Shown one piece after another: positions 20,609 to 29,488 of a stretch of 64,000 nt of DNA. Every line of letters begins with the position of its first letter. Positions within the stretch are counted from its first letter, which is position 1. This DNA comes from Borrelia sp. HM (GTDB lineage Bacteria; Spirochaetota; Spirochaetia; Borreliales; Borreliaceae). Location: contig NZ_AP024401.1 of NCBI RefSeq assembly GCF_019669085.1, positions 186,001 to 250,000 of the forward strand. Direction: 5' to 3'. Made by a program: the position numbers and the translations under genes. Below the pieces are notes generated by a model. The model had not been told where the DNA came from and made no database searches. It saw only the letters and a list, made by a program, of their open reading frames with translations.

Positions 20609-21699
20609 ATTTCTAATCGCCTAAAATCAATGTTTTTCTTTTTTGACTCATAACTTTGAAAAGCCAAAGTTATCAATTTATCAACTAAAGATTCATAATC
20701 AAGGCCATCATGTTTACACATTTTAGAAAACATAGAAATATCTGTAAACCCTGGAATTGTATTTATTTCATTAATATAAATTAAATCAGTGCATTTTTCA
20801 ATTAAAAAATCAATTCTTGCCATACCCCTAAGCTCTAAACATCTATAAGTAAGATATGCATACTCCTTAATATCTAACAAATGCTTAGTATCAAGTTGAG
20901 CAGGAATATTAAATATAACGGAATTCCCAGGAATAGTAGAGTATTTAGCATCATAATCATAAAATAAAAAATTTTGTATAACAATCTCCCCCGGAGTAAA
21001 TATCTTAACTTGATCATTCCCAATAATAGAACATTCAATTTCTCTTACCTGTATAAATTTTTCTACAATAATTGTTAGATCATACTCAAAAGCTTCCTCA
21101 ATGCACTTTTCAATATGAGTCTCATCATACGCAATACTTATTCCAATTGAAGACCCAAGCATAGCTGGCTTTATAATGACAGGATATCCTAAATTTTGCA
21201 TTATGTCTTTTTTAATTCCATCTTTATCTAAAAGATAATCATATTTTTTAAATCCAATAAAAGGGATTAAGGGGAGATTAAAACTTTTAAGCAAAAGCTT
21301 ACAGAAATACTTATTACTAGCAATAGCACTTCCTAAAATGCCAGCACCAACACAAGGAATATCCATAATTTTTAAAAGTCCTTGAATAGAACCATCCTCA
21401 CCTGTTCTTCCATGCACAATTGGAAACACAACATCAATTTTAAGATCCCTATTATTTACAAACATCCCACATCCAGGAATCAAACTAATAATAGCAGAAT
21501 TATCTCTTGTAATTAAGGCAGGATCATTAGGAATAGACTCTATCAAATACCAAATCCCAGTACTTTTATCAATAAAACTTAAAAACACATTATATTTATC
21601 AAGATTCATAAGAGCTGAATAAACCCCATAAGCAGATCTAAGAGAAACTTCATGTTCAAAAGAAACTCCTCCAAATATTAACATAAGATTTTTTCTCAT
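20605..21699 (-). CDS. ddl: D-alanine--D-alanine ligase
   Basis: Ddl makes the D-Ala-D-Ala dipeptide for peptidoglycan. The 364-aa ATP-grasp protein has GGVSFEHEVSLRSA at the N-terminus, HGRTGEDGSIQGLL (about residue 96), VIIKPAMLGSSIGI, and the metal/substrate end INEINTIPGFTDISMF. Family length and motifs are normal. The ribosome site GGAG precedes the ATG. It follows murE by 13 bases, forming a cell-wall pair. Confidence 0.95.
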   Translation of the reverse strand: MRKNLMLIFGGVSFEHEVSLRSAYGVYSALMNLDKYNVFLSFIDKSTGIWYLIESIPNDPALITRDNSAIISLIPGCGMFVNNRDLKIDVVFPIVHGRTGEDGSIQGLLKIMDIPCVGAGILGSAIASNKYFCKLLLKSFNLPLIPFIGFKKYDYLLDKDGIKKDIMQNLGYPVIIKPAMLGSSIGISIAYDETHIEKCIEEAFEYDLTIIVEKFIQVREIECSIIGNDQVKIFTPGEIVIQNFLFYDYDAKYSTIPGNSVIFNIPAQLDTKHLLDIKEYAYLTYRCLELRGMARIDFLIEKCTDLIYINEINTIPGFTDISMFSKMCKHDGLDYESLVDKLITLAFQSYESKKKNIDFRRLEI

Positions 21700-21712
21700 A
21701 ATATCAAATCTC

Positions 21713-23224
21713 CTAATTCATATTTAAAATAATATCCTTAATGACAGCTTCCTCATCCCAAAAAATACTTCGATCTTTATATATTATTGAATTTTCATGT
21801 CCCTTTCCAAGTGTAACAACTAAATCACCACTACTTGCAATGCTTATTGCTTTTTCAATTGCACTTCTTCGATCAGGAATAAAAAATAAATTCTCATTTA
21901 AAATCTTTTCTGAAATTCCTTCTGCAATGTTTTTAATTATTTGCATACTATCTTCACTCCTTGGGTCTTCATCACAAAGTATTATTATATCTGAGTACCT
22001 ATTTGCTATTTCCCCTTGTAATCTCCTTTTAAGAAGATCTCTATCTCCAGCAGAACCAAAAACAGAAATCAATCTATTCTTAGACAGTCTTTTAAAGATA
22101 GGAAAAATTTTAACAAAAGCCCCAGGAGTATGTGCATAATCAATAATTAAAGAAAAATTTTGCCCAAAATCAATACCCTGCATTCGTCCACAAAGACTCT
22201 CAATATTCACAAGCTTATCAATAATCTTTGAAATATCAACATCCATAATCTGATTAACAACAATTAAAGCCGCCATAACATTTTCGACATTAAAACTACC
22301 AACCAAATTAACTCTAGCATCATACCTGATATTTTTATGATAAAATTCAAACTCAGTAGAGTTTATTTGTTCATTAATCCTACTTACAAAAAAATCAGCT
22401 TCATGGTTCTTTAAACTATATGTATAAGCTTTATTAATAGAATTTAAGAACAGAGAAAAATTATCATCATCCATATTTATAATACCAAAACCATTATTAG
22501 CATCTGCAGACAAGAAAAGCCCAAGTTTAGCATTCAAATAATTTTGAATAGTGCCATGAAATTCAAGATGCTCATGAGTAACATTAGTTAAAACAGCAGC
22601 AAAATATGCAATATCAATAAGTCTTGATGTACTAGAATCAAGTCCATGCGAAGTAGATTCAATAACAGCATATTCAATATTATTCTCTACCATTTTACTA
22701 AGAACTAAATGAATTTCTGTTGACTCTGGAGTTGACTGCCTATAAGGATTTTTAATTAAAGTTCCACTTCCATCCTCAAAAAATACTGTTGAAATAAATC
22801 CAACTTTAACACCCATGGATTTTAATAAAGTATAGATATAAAAACAAACAGAACTCTTACCATCGGTTCCTGTAACGCCAATAATCTTCAGTTTCTTTGA
22901 AGGCTCATTATAAAAAATATGAGAAAAATTTGACATAAATTTTCTCATATTCCAAGAATCAATTCTAATATATGTTACATTGGAATCATAAAAATCAATA
23001 TCAGTAGTATGAACAATAACATTGCTACCTCGCTGAATTGCTTCCCCAATAAATTTTTGACCATCAATACGAAGCCCTGGAAGAGCAAAAAATACAAAAT
23101 TAGATAAAATATTTCTTGAATCATATGCAAGTCCCAATATTTCTACATTACAAGAACCTTTAATCTCCTTGATTAAATTTTTATCAAGCATAGATAAAAT
23201 ATTATTAAGAGTTTTTTTATTCAT
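21713..23224 (-). CDS. murE: UDP-N-acetylmuramoyl-tripeptide synthetase MurE
   Basis: MurE adds the third amino acid to the peptidoglycan stem. The protein (503 aa from the ATG at 23224; an upstream ATG at 23272 would add an unlikely hydrophobic leader) has the Mur ligase ATP loop GVTGTDGKSS, the carbamylated-Lys region and YAHTPGAF. At the substrate-selecting site it reads DEDPRSED instead of the DNPR that marks diaminopimelate enzymes. Borrelia peptidoglycan is known to contain ornithine at this position, so an ornithine specificity is inferred. It lies upstream of ddl. Confidence 0.93.
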   Translation of the reverse strand: MNKKTLNNILSMLDKNLIKEIKGSCNVEILGLAYDSRNILSNFVFFALPGLRIDGQKFIGEAIQRGSNVIVHTTDIDFYDSNVTYIRIDSWNMRKFMSNFSHIFYNEPSKKLKIIGVTGTDGKSSVCFYIYTLLKSMGVKVGFISTVFFEDGSGTLIKNPYRQSTPESTEIHLVLSKMVENNIEYAVIESTSHGLDSSTSRLIDIAYFAAVLTNVTHEHLEFHGTIQNYLNAKLGLFLSADANNGFGIINMDDDNFSLFLNSINKAYTYSLKNHEADFFVSRINEQINSTEFEFYHKNIRYDARVNLVGSFNVENVMAALIVVNQIMDVDISKIIDKLVNIESLCGRMQGIDFGQNFSLIIDYAHTPGAFVKIFPIFKRLSKNRLISVFGSAGDRDLLKRRLQGEIANRYSDIIILCDEDPRSEDSMQIIKNIAEGISEKILNENLFFIPDRRSAIEKAISIASSGDLVVTLGKGHENSIIYKDRSIFWDEEAVIKDIILNMN

Positions 23225-23379
23225 ATTTATAAATATTACAAAAATAAAACTTATTTTTATATAAAAATACAAAAAAGAGAATATTTAAAAAATTTAAACT
23301 TCAAGAATCAAACTACAAAAGATCAATCAATATTATTTACAATTTACATATTTTTTAATAAACTAACTAATATTTATAT

Positions 23380-23452
23380 GGCGTCGTACCCAAGTGGCTA
23401 AGGGAAAAGTCTGCAAAACTTTGATTCGCCGGTTCGAATCCGGTCGGCGCCT
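23380..23452 (+). tRNA. tRNA-Cys (GCA)
   Basis: A full cloverleaf folds: acceptor GGCGTCG/CGGCGCC (one G-T pair), D stem CCC/GGG, anticodon stem AAAGT/ACTTT with loop CTGCAAA, and a T arm with loop TTCGAAT. The anticodon GCA reads UGC/UGU. The discriminator base is T and no CCA is encoded. It stands alone in the 320-base gap between murE and the CBS-domain gene; the remainder of that gap shows nothing else. Confidence 0.96.
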
Positions 23453-23544
23453 TACAATTTATAAGTTACAGCCAATATAGTTTTATATAAAGAGAAACAA
23501 AATTATTAAAGAAAATACCTTAAAGATAAACTAAAATAATAAGT

Positions 23545-24786
23545 ATGTTAGAATTAATAATCATATTAATATCTATAATTCTCTCAGCAATTTTCTCAGC
23601 ATCAGAGACGGCCTACACATCATTAAGTCTAATTCAACTTCAAGATATAAAGAAAAAAGGCAAGCTAGGAACAATTGTATACCACTTAGCCCAAAATCCA
23701 TCAAAACTTGTAACAACAATTCTTATTGGAAATAACATTGCAAATATAACAACAAGTGTCCTTACTACAAAATTTGTTCTTGACAACTATGGAAATAATG
23801 CCCTTGCTTTATCAACTGGAATAATAACAATAATAGTTCTCATTTGCTCAGAAATATTTCCTAAACAGATTGCTATTATAAATAATGAGCGTATAGTTTT
23901 ATCAACCTCAATCCTACTCAAGATATTAACAATTATATTAACACCAGTAATATACGCAATTAATAGCATAGTCAAAGGTTTATTAAACCTTTGCAAAATA
24001 AAATCAACTCAAAAGATGACTAAAGACAGCATAAAAAACATGTTATTTTTAGCTGAAAAACTAGGTATTTTAGAAAATGATGATAGAATATTCATGCAAA
24101 AAATGTTAAACATAGGAGAAGTTAGAGCATCTGAAATTATGACACACCGTACAGAAGTATTTTTACTATCAAGCACATCAAAACTAAAAGATAAAATTAA
24201 ATTAATTAAAAAAGAAGGATATTCTAGAATTCCTGTATATAAAGGTCAAAATCGAGAACAAATAATTGGAATTTTAATAACTAAAGATTTAATTGAAATT
24301 AGTAAAAAAAAACTTGAAAAAAGTATTGTTAAATTTATTAAACCTGCTGTTTTTGTACAACAAAACAAAAGAATAAAAGATATACTAGACATAATGCGAC
24401 AAAAGCAAAAAATAATGGCAATTGTTATAGATGAATATGGAGGATTTTCAGGAATACTTACAATAGAAGACATAGTAGAAAAAATATTTGGAGAAATATT
24501 TGATGAATATGATTTTGAAGAAGAAAAACAACTTATTACTAAAAAAGATGAAAATATATATCTAATATCTGGAGAGACTACATTTGATGAAATTGAAGAA
24601 ACAGTTGGAATAAAAATTCAACACAAGGACTATATAAATACAATTGGAGGATACATCATGGATTTACTGGATAAAATACCTACAAAAGGAGAACAAGTTA
24701 ATACAGAACATGGAGAATATTTAATAGAAGAAATTCAAAATCATAAAATAAAAAAAATAACATTCAAAAAATTTGAAAAAGAATGA
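23545..24786 (+). CDS. CNNM/CorC-type transporter-like protein with DUF21 and CBS domains ('hemolysin' family)
   Basis: The 413-aa protein has three parts: an N-terminal DUF21 membrane domain with about four segments (residues 1-150, starting LIIILISIILSAIFSASETAYTSL), a pair of CBS domains (about 195-320; MTHRTEVFLLSS and IVIDEYGGFSGILTIEDIVEKIFGEI), and a CorC/HlyC C-terminal domain (about 335-410). Such proteins are linked to magnesium or cobalt efflux. The older 'hemolysin' label is not supported by anything in the sequence. A 9-base hairpin follows the stop. Confidence 0.9.
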   Translation: MLELIIILISIILSAIFSASETAYTSLSLIQLQDIKKKGKLGTIVYHLAQNPSKLVTTILIGNNIANITTSVLTTKFVLDNYGNNALALSTGIITIIVLICSEIFPKQIAIINNERIVLSTSILLKILTIILTPVIYAINSIVKGLLNLCKIKSTQKMTKDSIKNMLFLAEKLGILENDDRIFMQKMLNIGEVRASEIMTHRTEVFLLSSTSKLKDKIKLIKKEGYSRIPVYKGQNREQIIGILITKDLIEISKKKLEKSIVKFIKPAVFVQQNKRIKDILDIMRQKQKIMAIVIDEYGGFSGILTIEDIVEKIFGEIFDEYDFEEEKQLITKKDENIYLISGETTFDEIEETVGIKIQHKDYINTIGGYIMDLLDKIPTKGEQVNTEHGEYLIEEIQNHKIKKITFKKFEKE

Positions 24787-24806
24787 AAACATTTGAAAAA
24801 TGTTTT
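24786..24806 (+). terminator. Possible terminator hairpin after the CBS-domain gene
   Basis: AAAACATTT and AAATGTTTT pair perfectly around a three-base GAA loop, starting at the stop codon. The stem is A/T-rich, and its own T run is the only U tract, so it is a weak terminator at best. Confidence 0.35.
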
Positions 24807-24909
24807 CCCATTATTTAAAATCCAACCTAAAAGAAATATCACAATGTATAAAGAATTTAAAATAAAAATTTACAATTCTTTAGGTATGGAATAATAACAA
24901 GGAGGCAAA

Positions 24910-25842
24910 ATGCTAAACAATATAATAAGATTTCTTAATAAAACATATGATTACATGATCATACTAATTATACTAGCAATAATATTAATAATAACTATTT
25001 CAAATGTTTTTATAGTGGGGCCATCTGACGAGGCAATTGTTCTTCGTCTTGGTAAGCTTAATAGAACACTTGAATCAGGAATACATATCAAAATTCCATT
25101 AATCGAAGAAAAAGTCATTGTACCTGTCAAGATAGTACAAGAAGTTAAATTTGGTTTTAATACAAACCACAAAACAATAAACTCTCCAGATGAAGAGGAA
25201 GGAATAATTATTACTGGTGATTTAAACATAATCACTGTTGAATGGTTAGTGCAATATAAAATTAGCAACCCATATTCTTTCATGTTTAAGGTAGAACACC
25301 CTGAAGAAACCATAAAAGACATAGCTAAATCATCAATGAATAGATTAATTGGCGACAATACTATTTTTGAGATAATTAATGATAACAGAGTTGGAGTAAC
25401 AGAAGGAGTAAGAGCTTCTATGAATGAAATCATAAATAAGTATGATTTGGGCATTGATATTGTGCAAGTACAAATCAGAAATGCTATGCCACCAAAGGGA
25501 AAAGTTTATGAGGCATTTGAAGATGTTAACATTGCAATCCAAGATAAAAATAAATTCATTAATGAGGGAAAGAAAAAATTTAATCAAGTTATACCAAAAA
25601 TTAAAGGAGAAGCACTTAAACTAATAGAAGAAGCACAAGGATATAAAGAAAATAGAATAAATAACGCATTAGCTGAAACTGCTATCTTTAATGCAATACT
25701 TGAAGCATACACTAAATCACCTGAAATTACACGAGAGAGAATGTATAATGAAGCAATGAAGGAAATTCTTGAAAATAAAGATAATATTGAAATAATCGAC
25801 AAAAACTTAAAAAATTTCCTACCATTTAAGGAGGTCAAATAA
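24910..25842 (+). CDS. hflK: HflK, membrane protease-regulating SPFH/prohibitin protein
   Basis: HflK and HflC form a large periplasm-facing membrane cage that surrounds and modulates the FtsH protease. The 310-aa protein has one N-terminal membrane anchor (residues about 15-38) followed by the SPFH domain (SDEAIVLRLGKLNRTLESGIHIKIPLIE) and a coiled-coil region. The ribosome site AAGGAGG is strong. hflC follows with no gap. Confidence 0.93.
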   Translation: MLNNIIRFLNKTYDYMIILIILAIILIITISNVFIVGPSDEAIVLRLGKLNRTLESGIHIKIPLIEEKVIVPVKIVQEVKFGFNTNHKTINSPDEEEGIIITGDLNIITVEWLVQYKISNPYSFMFKVEHPEETIKDIAKSSMNRLIGDNTIFEIINDNRVGVTEGVRASMNEIINKYDLGIDIVQVQIRNAMPPKGKVYEAFEDVNIAIQDKNKFINEGKKKFNQVIPKIKGEALKLIEEAQGYKENRINNALAETAIFNAILEAYTKSPEITRERMYNEAMKEILENKDNIEIIDKNLKNFLPFKEVK

Positions 25843-26814
25843 ATGAAGCACATATTAAAATTTTTATTTCTTATAACAAAAATTCTAGCTTCTATATTAA
25901 TACTAGGACTAACACTCTTAGCTATAGTACAACCAATCTATATTTTAAAAGAAAATGAAATTTCAATCACTACAAGGCTTGGAAAAATTGAAAGAACTGA
26001 AAATACAGCAGGTCTTAAATATAAAATCCCATTCATTGAAAATGTACAAGTATTTCCCAGAAATATTCTTAGATGGGATGGAGAACCTCAAAGAATTCCA
26101 ACAGGAGGAGAAGAAAAGCAATTAATCTGGATAGACACAACTGCTAGGTGGAGAATCTCGGATATTAATCAATTCTATACAGCAATTAAAACAATGGACA
26201 GAGCCTACACAAGAATCAATGCTGCTATTGAGCCTGCTGTTAGAGGTGTCATTGCAAAATATCCTTTACTTGAAATTATCAGAAGCTCAAATAATCCTAT
26301 TCAACGCCTATCTGATGGAGTTTTAATACCACAAGAAACTCAAAATAACACAACCTATAAAATTGTCAAAGGTAGAAAAATAATTGAAAATGAAATAATT
26401 AAAGTTTCTAATCACAATACAAAAGACATTGGAATTGAGATTGTAGATGTCCTTATTCGAAAAATAAGTTATGATCCAAGTTTAATTGACTCAGTACATA
26501 ACAGAATGATTTCAGAAAGGCAACAAATTGCAGAAGAGCAAAGAAGTTTGGGAATTGCTGAGCAAACAAAAATCCTTGGTAGTATTGAAAAAGAAAAATT
26601 AAAAATATTAAGTGAAGCAAGAGCTGAAGCAGCTAAAACTAAAGCTGAAGGAGATCTTAATGCTGCAAAAATTTATGAAAACTCTTATGGACGAAATGCT
26701 GAATTTTACAAATTTTGGCAAACACTAGAAAGTTATAAAACCACACTTAAAGATAAAAGAAAAATATTCTCAACAGATATGGATTTTTTCAAATATTTAC
26801 ATAATAAAAAATAA
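25843..26814 (+). CDS. hflC: HflC, membrane protease-regulating SPFH/prohibitin protein
   Basis: This is the partner of HflK. The 323-aa protein has an N-terminal anchor (about residues 5-30), then ENEISITTRLGKIERTENTAGLKYKIPFIENVQVFPRNILRWDG, the usual SPFH start, and an Ala/Glu-rich coiled coil with EARAEAAKTKAEGDLNAA near residues 265-282. AAGGAGG precedes the ATG within the end of hflK. A strong terminator follows, closing the hflKC unit. Confidence 0.94.
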   Translation: MKHILKFLFLITKILASILILGLTLLAIVQPIYILKENEISITTRLGKIERTENTAGLKYKIPFIENVQVFPRNILRWDGEPQRIPTGGEEKQLIWIDTTARWRISDINQFYTAIKTMDRAYTRINAAIEPAVRGVIAKYPLLEIIRSSNNPIQRLSDGVLIPQETQNNTTYKIVKGRKIIENEIIKVSNHNTKDIGIEIVDVLIRKISYDPSLIDSVHNRMISERQQIAEEQRSLGIAEQTKILGSIEKEKLKILSEARAEAAKTKAEGDLNAAKIYENSYGRNAEFYKFWQTLESYKTTLKDKRKIFSTDMDFFKYLHNKK

Positions 26815-26821
26815 ATCATAT

Positions 26822-26863
26822 AAAATGGGCAACTATTTAATTTTAGTATCATGCCCATTTTTA
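26822..26863 (+). terminator. Rho-independent terminator after hflC
   Basis: AAAATGGGCA (26822-26831) pairs perfectly with TGCCCATTTT (26852-26861) over a 20-base loop, followed by more T. With the GC core and T tract it is the best terminator in the window. It ends the hflK-hflC transcript and isolates tRNA-Phe. Confidence 0.75.
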
Positions 26864-27018
26864 TCAAAAAAATTAAATTTTGATATCAATAATTAATCAT
26901 CGCAGTAATAATGCTTTAAGCTTGAAAAATTCAACAATAATTCTTTATTGACAAAAAATCTTGTTTATGAAAAAATAATTTCTGTTAATAAAGAAACTAT
27001 GATCTTTTAAAAAATCTA

Positions 27019-27091
27019 ACCGCTGTAGCTCAGTTGGTAGAGCAAAGGACTGAAAATCCTTGTGTCAGGAGTTCGATTCTCCTCGGCGGTA
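27019..27091 (+). tRNA. tRNA-Phe (GAA)
   Basis: The acceptor ACCGCTG pairs with CGGCGGT (one T-G pair). The D arm is GCTC/GAGC, the anticodon stem AAGGA/TCCTT has loop CTGAAAA with anticodon GAA, and the T arm is AGGAG/CTCCT with loop TTCGATT. No CCA is encoded. TATGAT at 26998-27003 could be its -10 box. A decayed copy appears to lie about 105 bases downstream. Confidence 0.96.
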
Positions 27092-27195
27092 TTATCAGTT
27101 AAAGATTTTTATGTGTAACAACACAGCTAAGATTTAAAAGGAGTAAAAATAAGCTTTAATCCTCGTATGTTAAAACTGTTTAATGTGTAAAAAAA

Positions 27196-27266
27196 TATGG
27201 CTGTGGTATTAATTGATAAAGTATAAAACTAATATTCTTGTCTCAAAAGTTCAATTTTCTTTTAGA
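27196..27266 (+). pseudogene. Degenerate tRNA-Phe-like sequence
   Basis: Aligned by eye with the intact tRNA-Phe, this stretch matches at about 43 of 66 columns with two single-base gaps. Identities cluster at GCTGT, the anticodon 3' side and variable loop (CTTGT-TCA) and the T arm (AGTTC-ATT). Most differences are G or C in the real gene replaced by A or T here, as expected for decay under AT bias. The stems no longer pair. It overlaps the possible TTG start (27238) of the next gene, which casts doubt on either that start or this reading. Confidence 0.45.
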
Positions 27267-28848
27267 AAACAATATTAAAGATTTGGTTTTAAAAGGTATG
27301 CCAATGATTCTTAAAGAAATAAAAAAAATAGAAGATCTAACAGAAAACGATATAATATATTTAAATATTGGAAATCTGACTAAGTTAAGTACAAGAATAA
27401 ATGAAAGGATAATTCAAGTTCTAAATAAAGGCAATGTTTCATACATACCAGTAATAAATAATTACAAAAATCTTCCACATGAAAAACTAATAAACATAGT
27501 TAATGACGAACTTATAAAAAATGAAATAAATTTTTTAAGGGAAGACCTAGCAGAAGTTTTAAAAGACATATACAAACCATTCTCAGAAAAAGATAAAATA
27601 TTTACAATTGCTGGGAAAAAAACAACAATTAATTTAAATACTCTCATGGAAAAAGAACCTGATCATATTTACCATAAAGAAATTATTGAAGCAAGTTCTA
27701 ATATTTTACCAAGACACAAAATAATATCTATTCAAAAAATACTATTAAAAATATATAACCACTTTGATTTACAAAGAATTAAAAATGAAGATAATCTTAA
27801 TAACACAACAATAATACAAAAACTATATCTGTACTCAATAAGAAGAGATTATGAATTCTTTAGAGGACAAATACAAACAGAAGGCGATTCAATACTGCTA
27901 CACGCAATTGATACTACAATATACTTTTTAATAACTATTTCACAGTTAAATAAAGAAAGAGCAAGAAAAGATGCACCTCGTTTAACATCAAAATTTTTCA
28001 TTGACAAATCAGAATACACAGAATTCACAGAATTTTTTTATGATAATGATACTATATTGCAAGCCGCTCTTGGAGTCTTATTGCACCCAATAGGACTTAT
28101 GCATATCACAATATTACAAGAATTAAGAGAAAAGATTAGCCTTAAGAATACATATGTAAAAGAACAATATATATCCAAAATAGAAATTCTAGAAAAAAGT
28201 GTCAATGTTTCTAAAAACCTATTTAGAATGAGAGAAGATATTTCTGCAATTACAAAGATGATGATAAATGGACAAAAAAATTATCTTAACATCAACAATG
28301 ATTCAAACAATATAATGAAAAAATTTACCCATGAACTTATTAGAATATTTTGTATAATAGATGTTTATGATGAAATGGTTAATCCTATAATTATTAAAGA
28401 ACCCGTTAATCCATTAGAAGCTATTGAATTTTTAACAACAAACAGTGCTCAATATCATTGGCAACAAGATAAACCAGAGGAATACTTACTAAATAAAAAA
28501 TTTGATGTCAAAATGCTACAAATTTTTTTGAAAGTTCTTGCACCATTTGATTATGGGACAATACTAGATATATATACAAAAAATTGTAATAAACCCATAT
28601 TTAAAGCAGTTGTCCTTGAATATACAACAGGCAAAATACCTATTGTATCCATTATAAAAAAACATGACAAATCCTATAAAATAGGAGATATACTAATGAA
28701 TGTTGAAGCCAAAGAAATTATTATCAAAAGACAAAATGGAACAATTAAAAAAAATTCATTCAAAAATACTGACGAATTTGAATTTAGACACAATATTGAA
28801 GAACTCAAAAGTAATGAATTCAGACTTTTGAGTTCTAACCAAGAATAA
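27238..28848 (+). CDS. Degenerate HD-GYP-like domain protein
   Basis: The open frame gives 536 aa from a TTG at 27238. An ATG at 27304 with AAAAGG seven bases upstream is a good alternative start. The C-terminal half follows the HD-GYP c-di-GMP phosphodiesterase plan. LLHPIGLMH (residue 281 on) sits where LLHDIGKI is expected, CIIDVYDEMVNP (about 373-384) matches the ADVYDALTS segment, and FDVKMLQIFLKVLAPFDYGTIL matches the family's C-terminal helix and 'GT' turn. The catalytic HD is HP and the GYP loop is gone, so it is probably not an enzyme but a sensor or binding protein. Confidence 0.75.
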   Translation: MSQKFNFLLENNIKDLVLKGMPMILKEIKKIEDLTENDIIYLNIGNLTKLSTRINERIIQVLNKGNVSYIPVINNYKNLPHEKLINIVNDELIKNEINFLREDLAEVLKDIYKPFSEKDKIFTIAGKKTTINLNTLMEKEPDHIYHKEIIEASSNILPRHKIISIQKILLKIYNHFDLQRIKNEDNLNNTTIIQKLYLYSIRRDYEFFRGQIQTEGDSILLHAIDTTIYFLITISQLNKERARKDAPRLTSKFFIDKSEYTEFTEFFYDNDTILQAALGVLLHPIGLMHITILQELREKISLKNTYVKEQYISKIEILEKSVNVSKNLFRMREDISAITKMMINGQKNYLNINNDSNNIMKKFTHELIRIFCIIDVYDEMVNPIIIKEPVNPLEAIEFLTTNSAQYHWQQDKPEEYLLNKKFDVKMLQIFLKVLAPFDYGTILDIYTKNCNKPIFKAVVLEYTTGKIPIVSIIKKHDKSYKIGDILMNVEAKEIIIKRQNGTIKKNSFKNTDEFEFRHNIEELKSNEFRLLSSNQE

Positions 28849-28857
28849 AATCGTATT

Positions 28858-29403
28858 TTAGATACAAGAATTTACTTTAAAAAAATCAAGTCTTGATCCC
28901 CCATATTTTCTAAAATCATGTCTAGAAAGTCTTAAAATATTGTCATCTAAACTTTCTCTAGAAGGATAATGAATAATAATTTTTACATCTGTATTTAAAC
29001 TTTTATTTCTTGATATTATTTTAAGCAAATCCTCTTTAAAACCATATTTAAAAGGCGGATCAAGATAAATAACATCATAAAAAAGATTACTATTTTTAAG
29101 AAAAAATTCAGCCTTACTGAAAAAAAATTTGTAAGGTTCACTTACAAACTCAAAATTTTTCATTAAAGTATTCTTAGAAAACCTATTATAATCAACAAGA
29201 TGAACAAGACTAGCTCCCCTACTTAGAGCCTCAAGAGACATAATCCCTGTACCTGCAAATACATCAAGAAAATTGGATCCTAAAATTTGATTAAAAAGAA
29301 TAGAAAAAAATGCTTCCCTAACAACAGCCATCACAGGACGTACACTACCTGTTTTAGGAAAATTAATTTTTTGTCCCTTATATTTACCTGCACTTATATG
29401 CAT
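28858..29403 (-). CDS. rsmD: 16S rRNA (guanine966-N2)-methyltransferase RsmD
   Basis: The 181-aa protein begins MHISAGKYKGQKINFPKTGSVRP, has the SAM-binding loop DVFAGTGIMSLEALSRGA (about residues 63-80) and the N2-methyltransferase motif DPPFKYGF (about 116). This is the RsmD pattern. It modifies a guanine in the 30S head. It is convergent with the HD-GYP-like gene (9-base gap) and divergent from galU. Confidence 0.93.
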   Translation of the reverse strand: MHISAGKYKGQKINFPKTGSVRPVMAVVREAFFSILFNQILGSNFLDVFAGTGIMSLEALSRGASLVHLVDYNRFSKNTLMKNFEFVSEPYKFFFSKAEFFLKNSNLFYDVIYLDPPFKYGFKEDLLKIISRNKSLNTDVKIIIHYPSRESLDDNILRLSRHDFRKYGGSRLDFFKVNSCI

Positions 29404-29458
29404 AAGAGCAAATTCTAAACTATTTTAAAAAAATGTTAAATGTTTACAATCCAAATTC

Positions 29459-29467
29459 TGATATAAT
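29459..29467 (+). promoter_or_regulatory. Extended -10 promoter of galU
   Basis: TGATATAAT has both the TG extension and a perfect TATAAT (29462-29467). Transcription would start near 29474, 15 bases before the galU ATG at 29489, leaving room for the TAGGAG ribosome site. No good -35 box stands at 16-18 bases, which fits an extended -10 promoter. Confidence 0.55.
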
Positions 29468-29488
29468 TTTATTTAGGAGAAACAAAGT

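Noticed and set aside
23545-24786. Hemolysin identity for the CBS-domain protein
   Set aside because: The domain order is CorC/CNNM; nothing in the sequence suggests a pore-forming or lytic toxin.
27132-27150. AAAAGGAG ribosome-site-like sequence after tRNA-Phe
   Set aside because: No start codon with an open frame follows at a usable distance.
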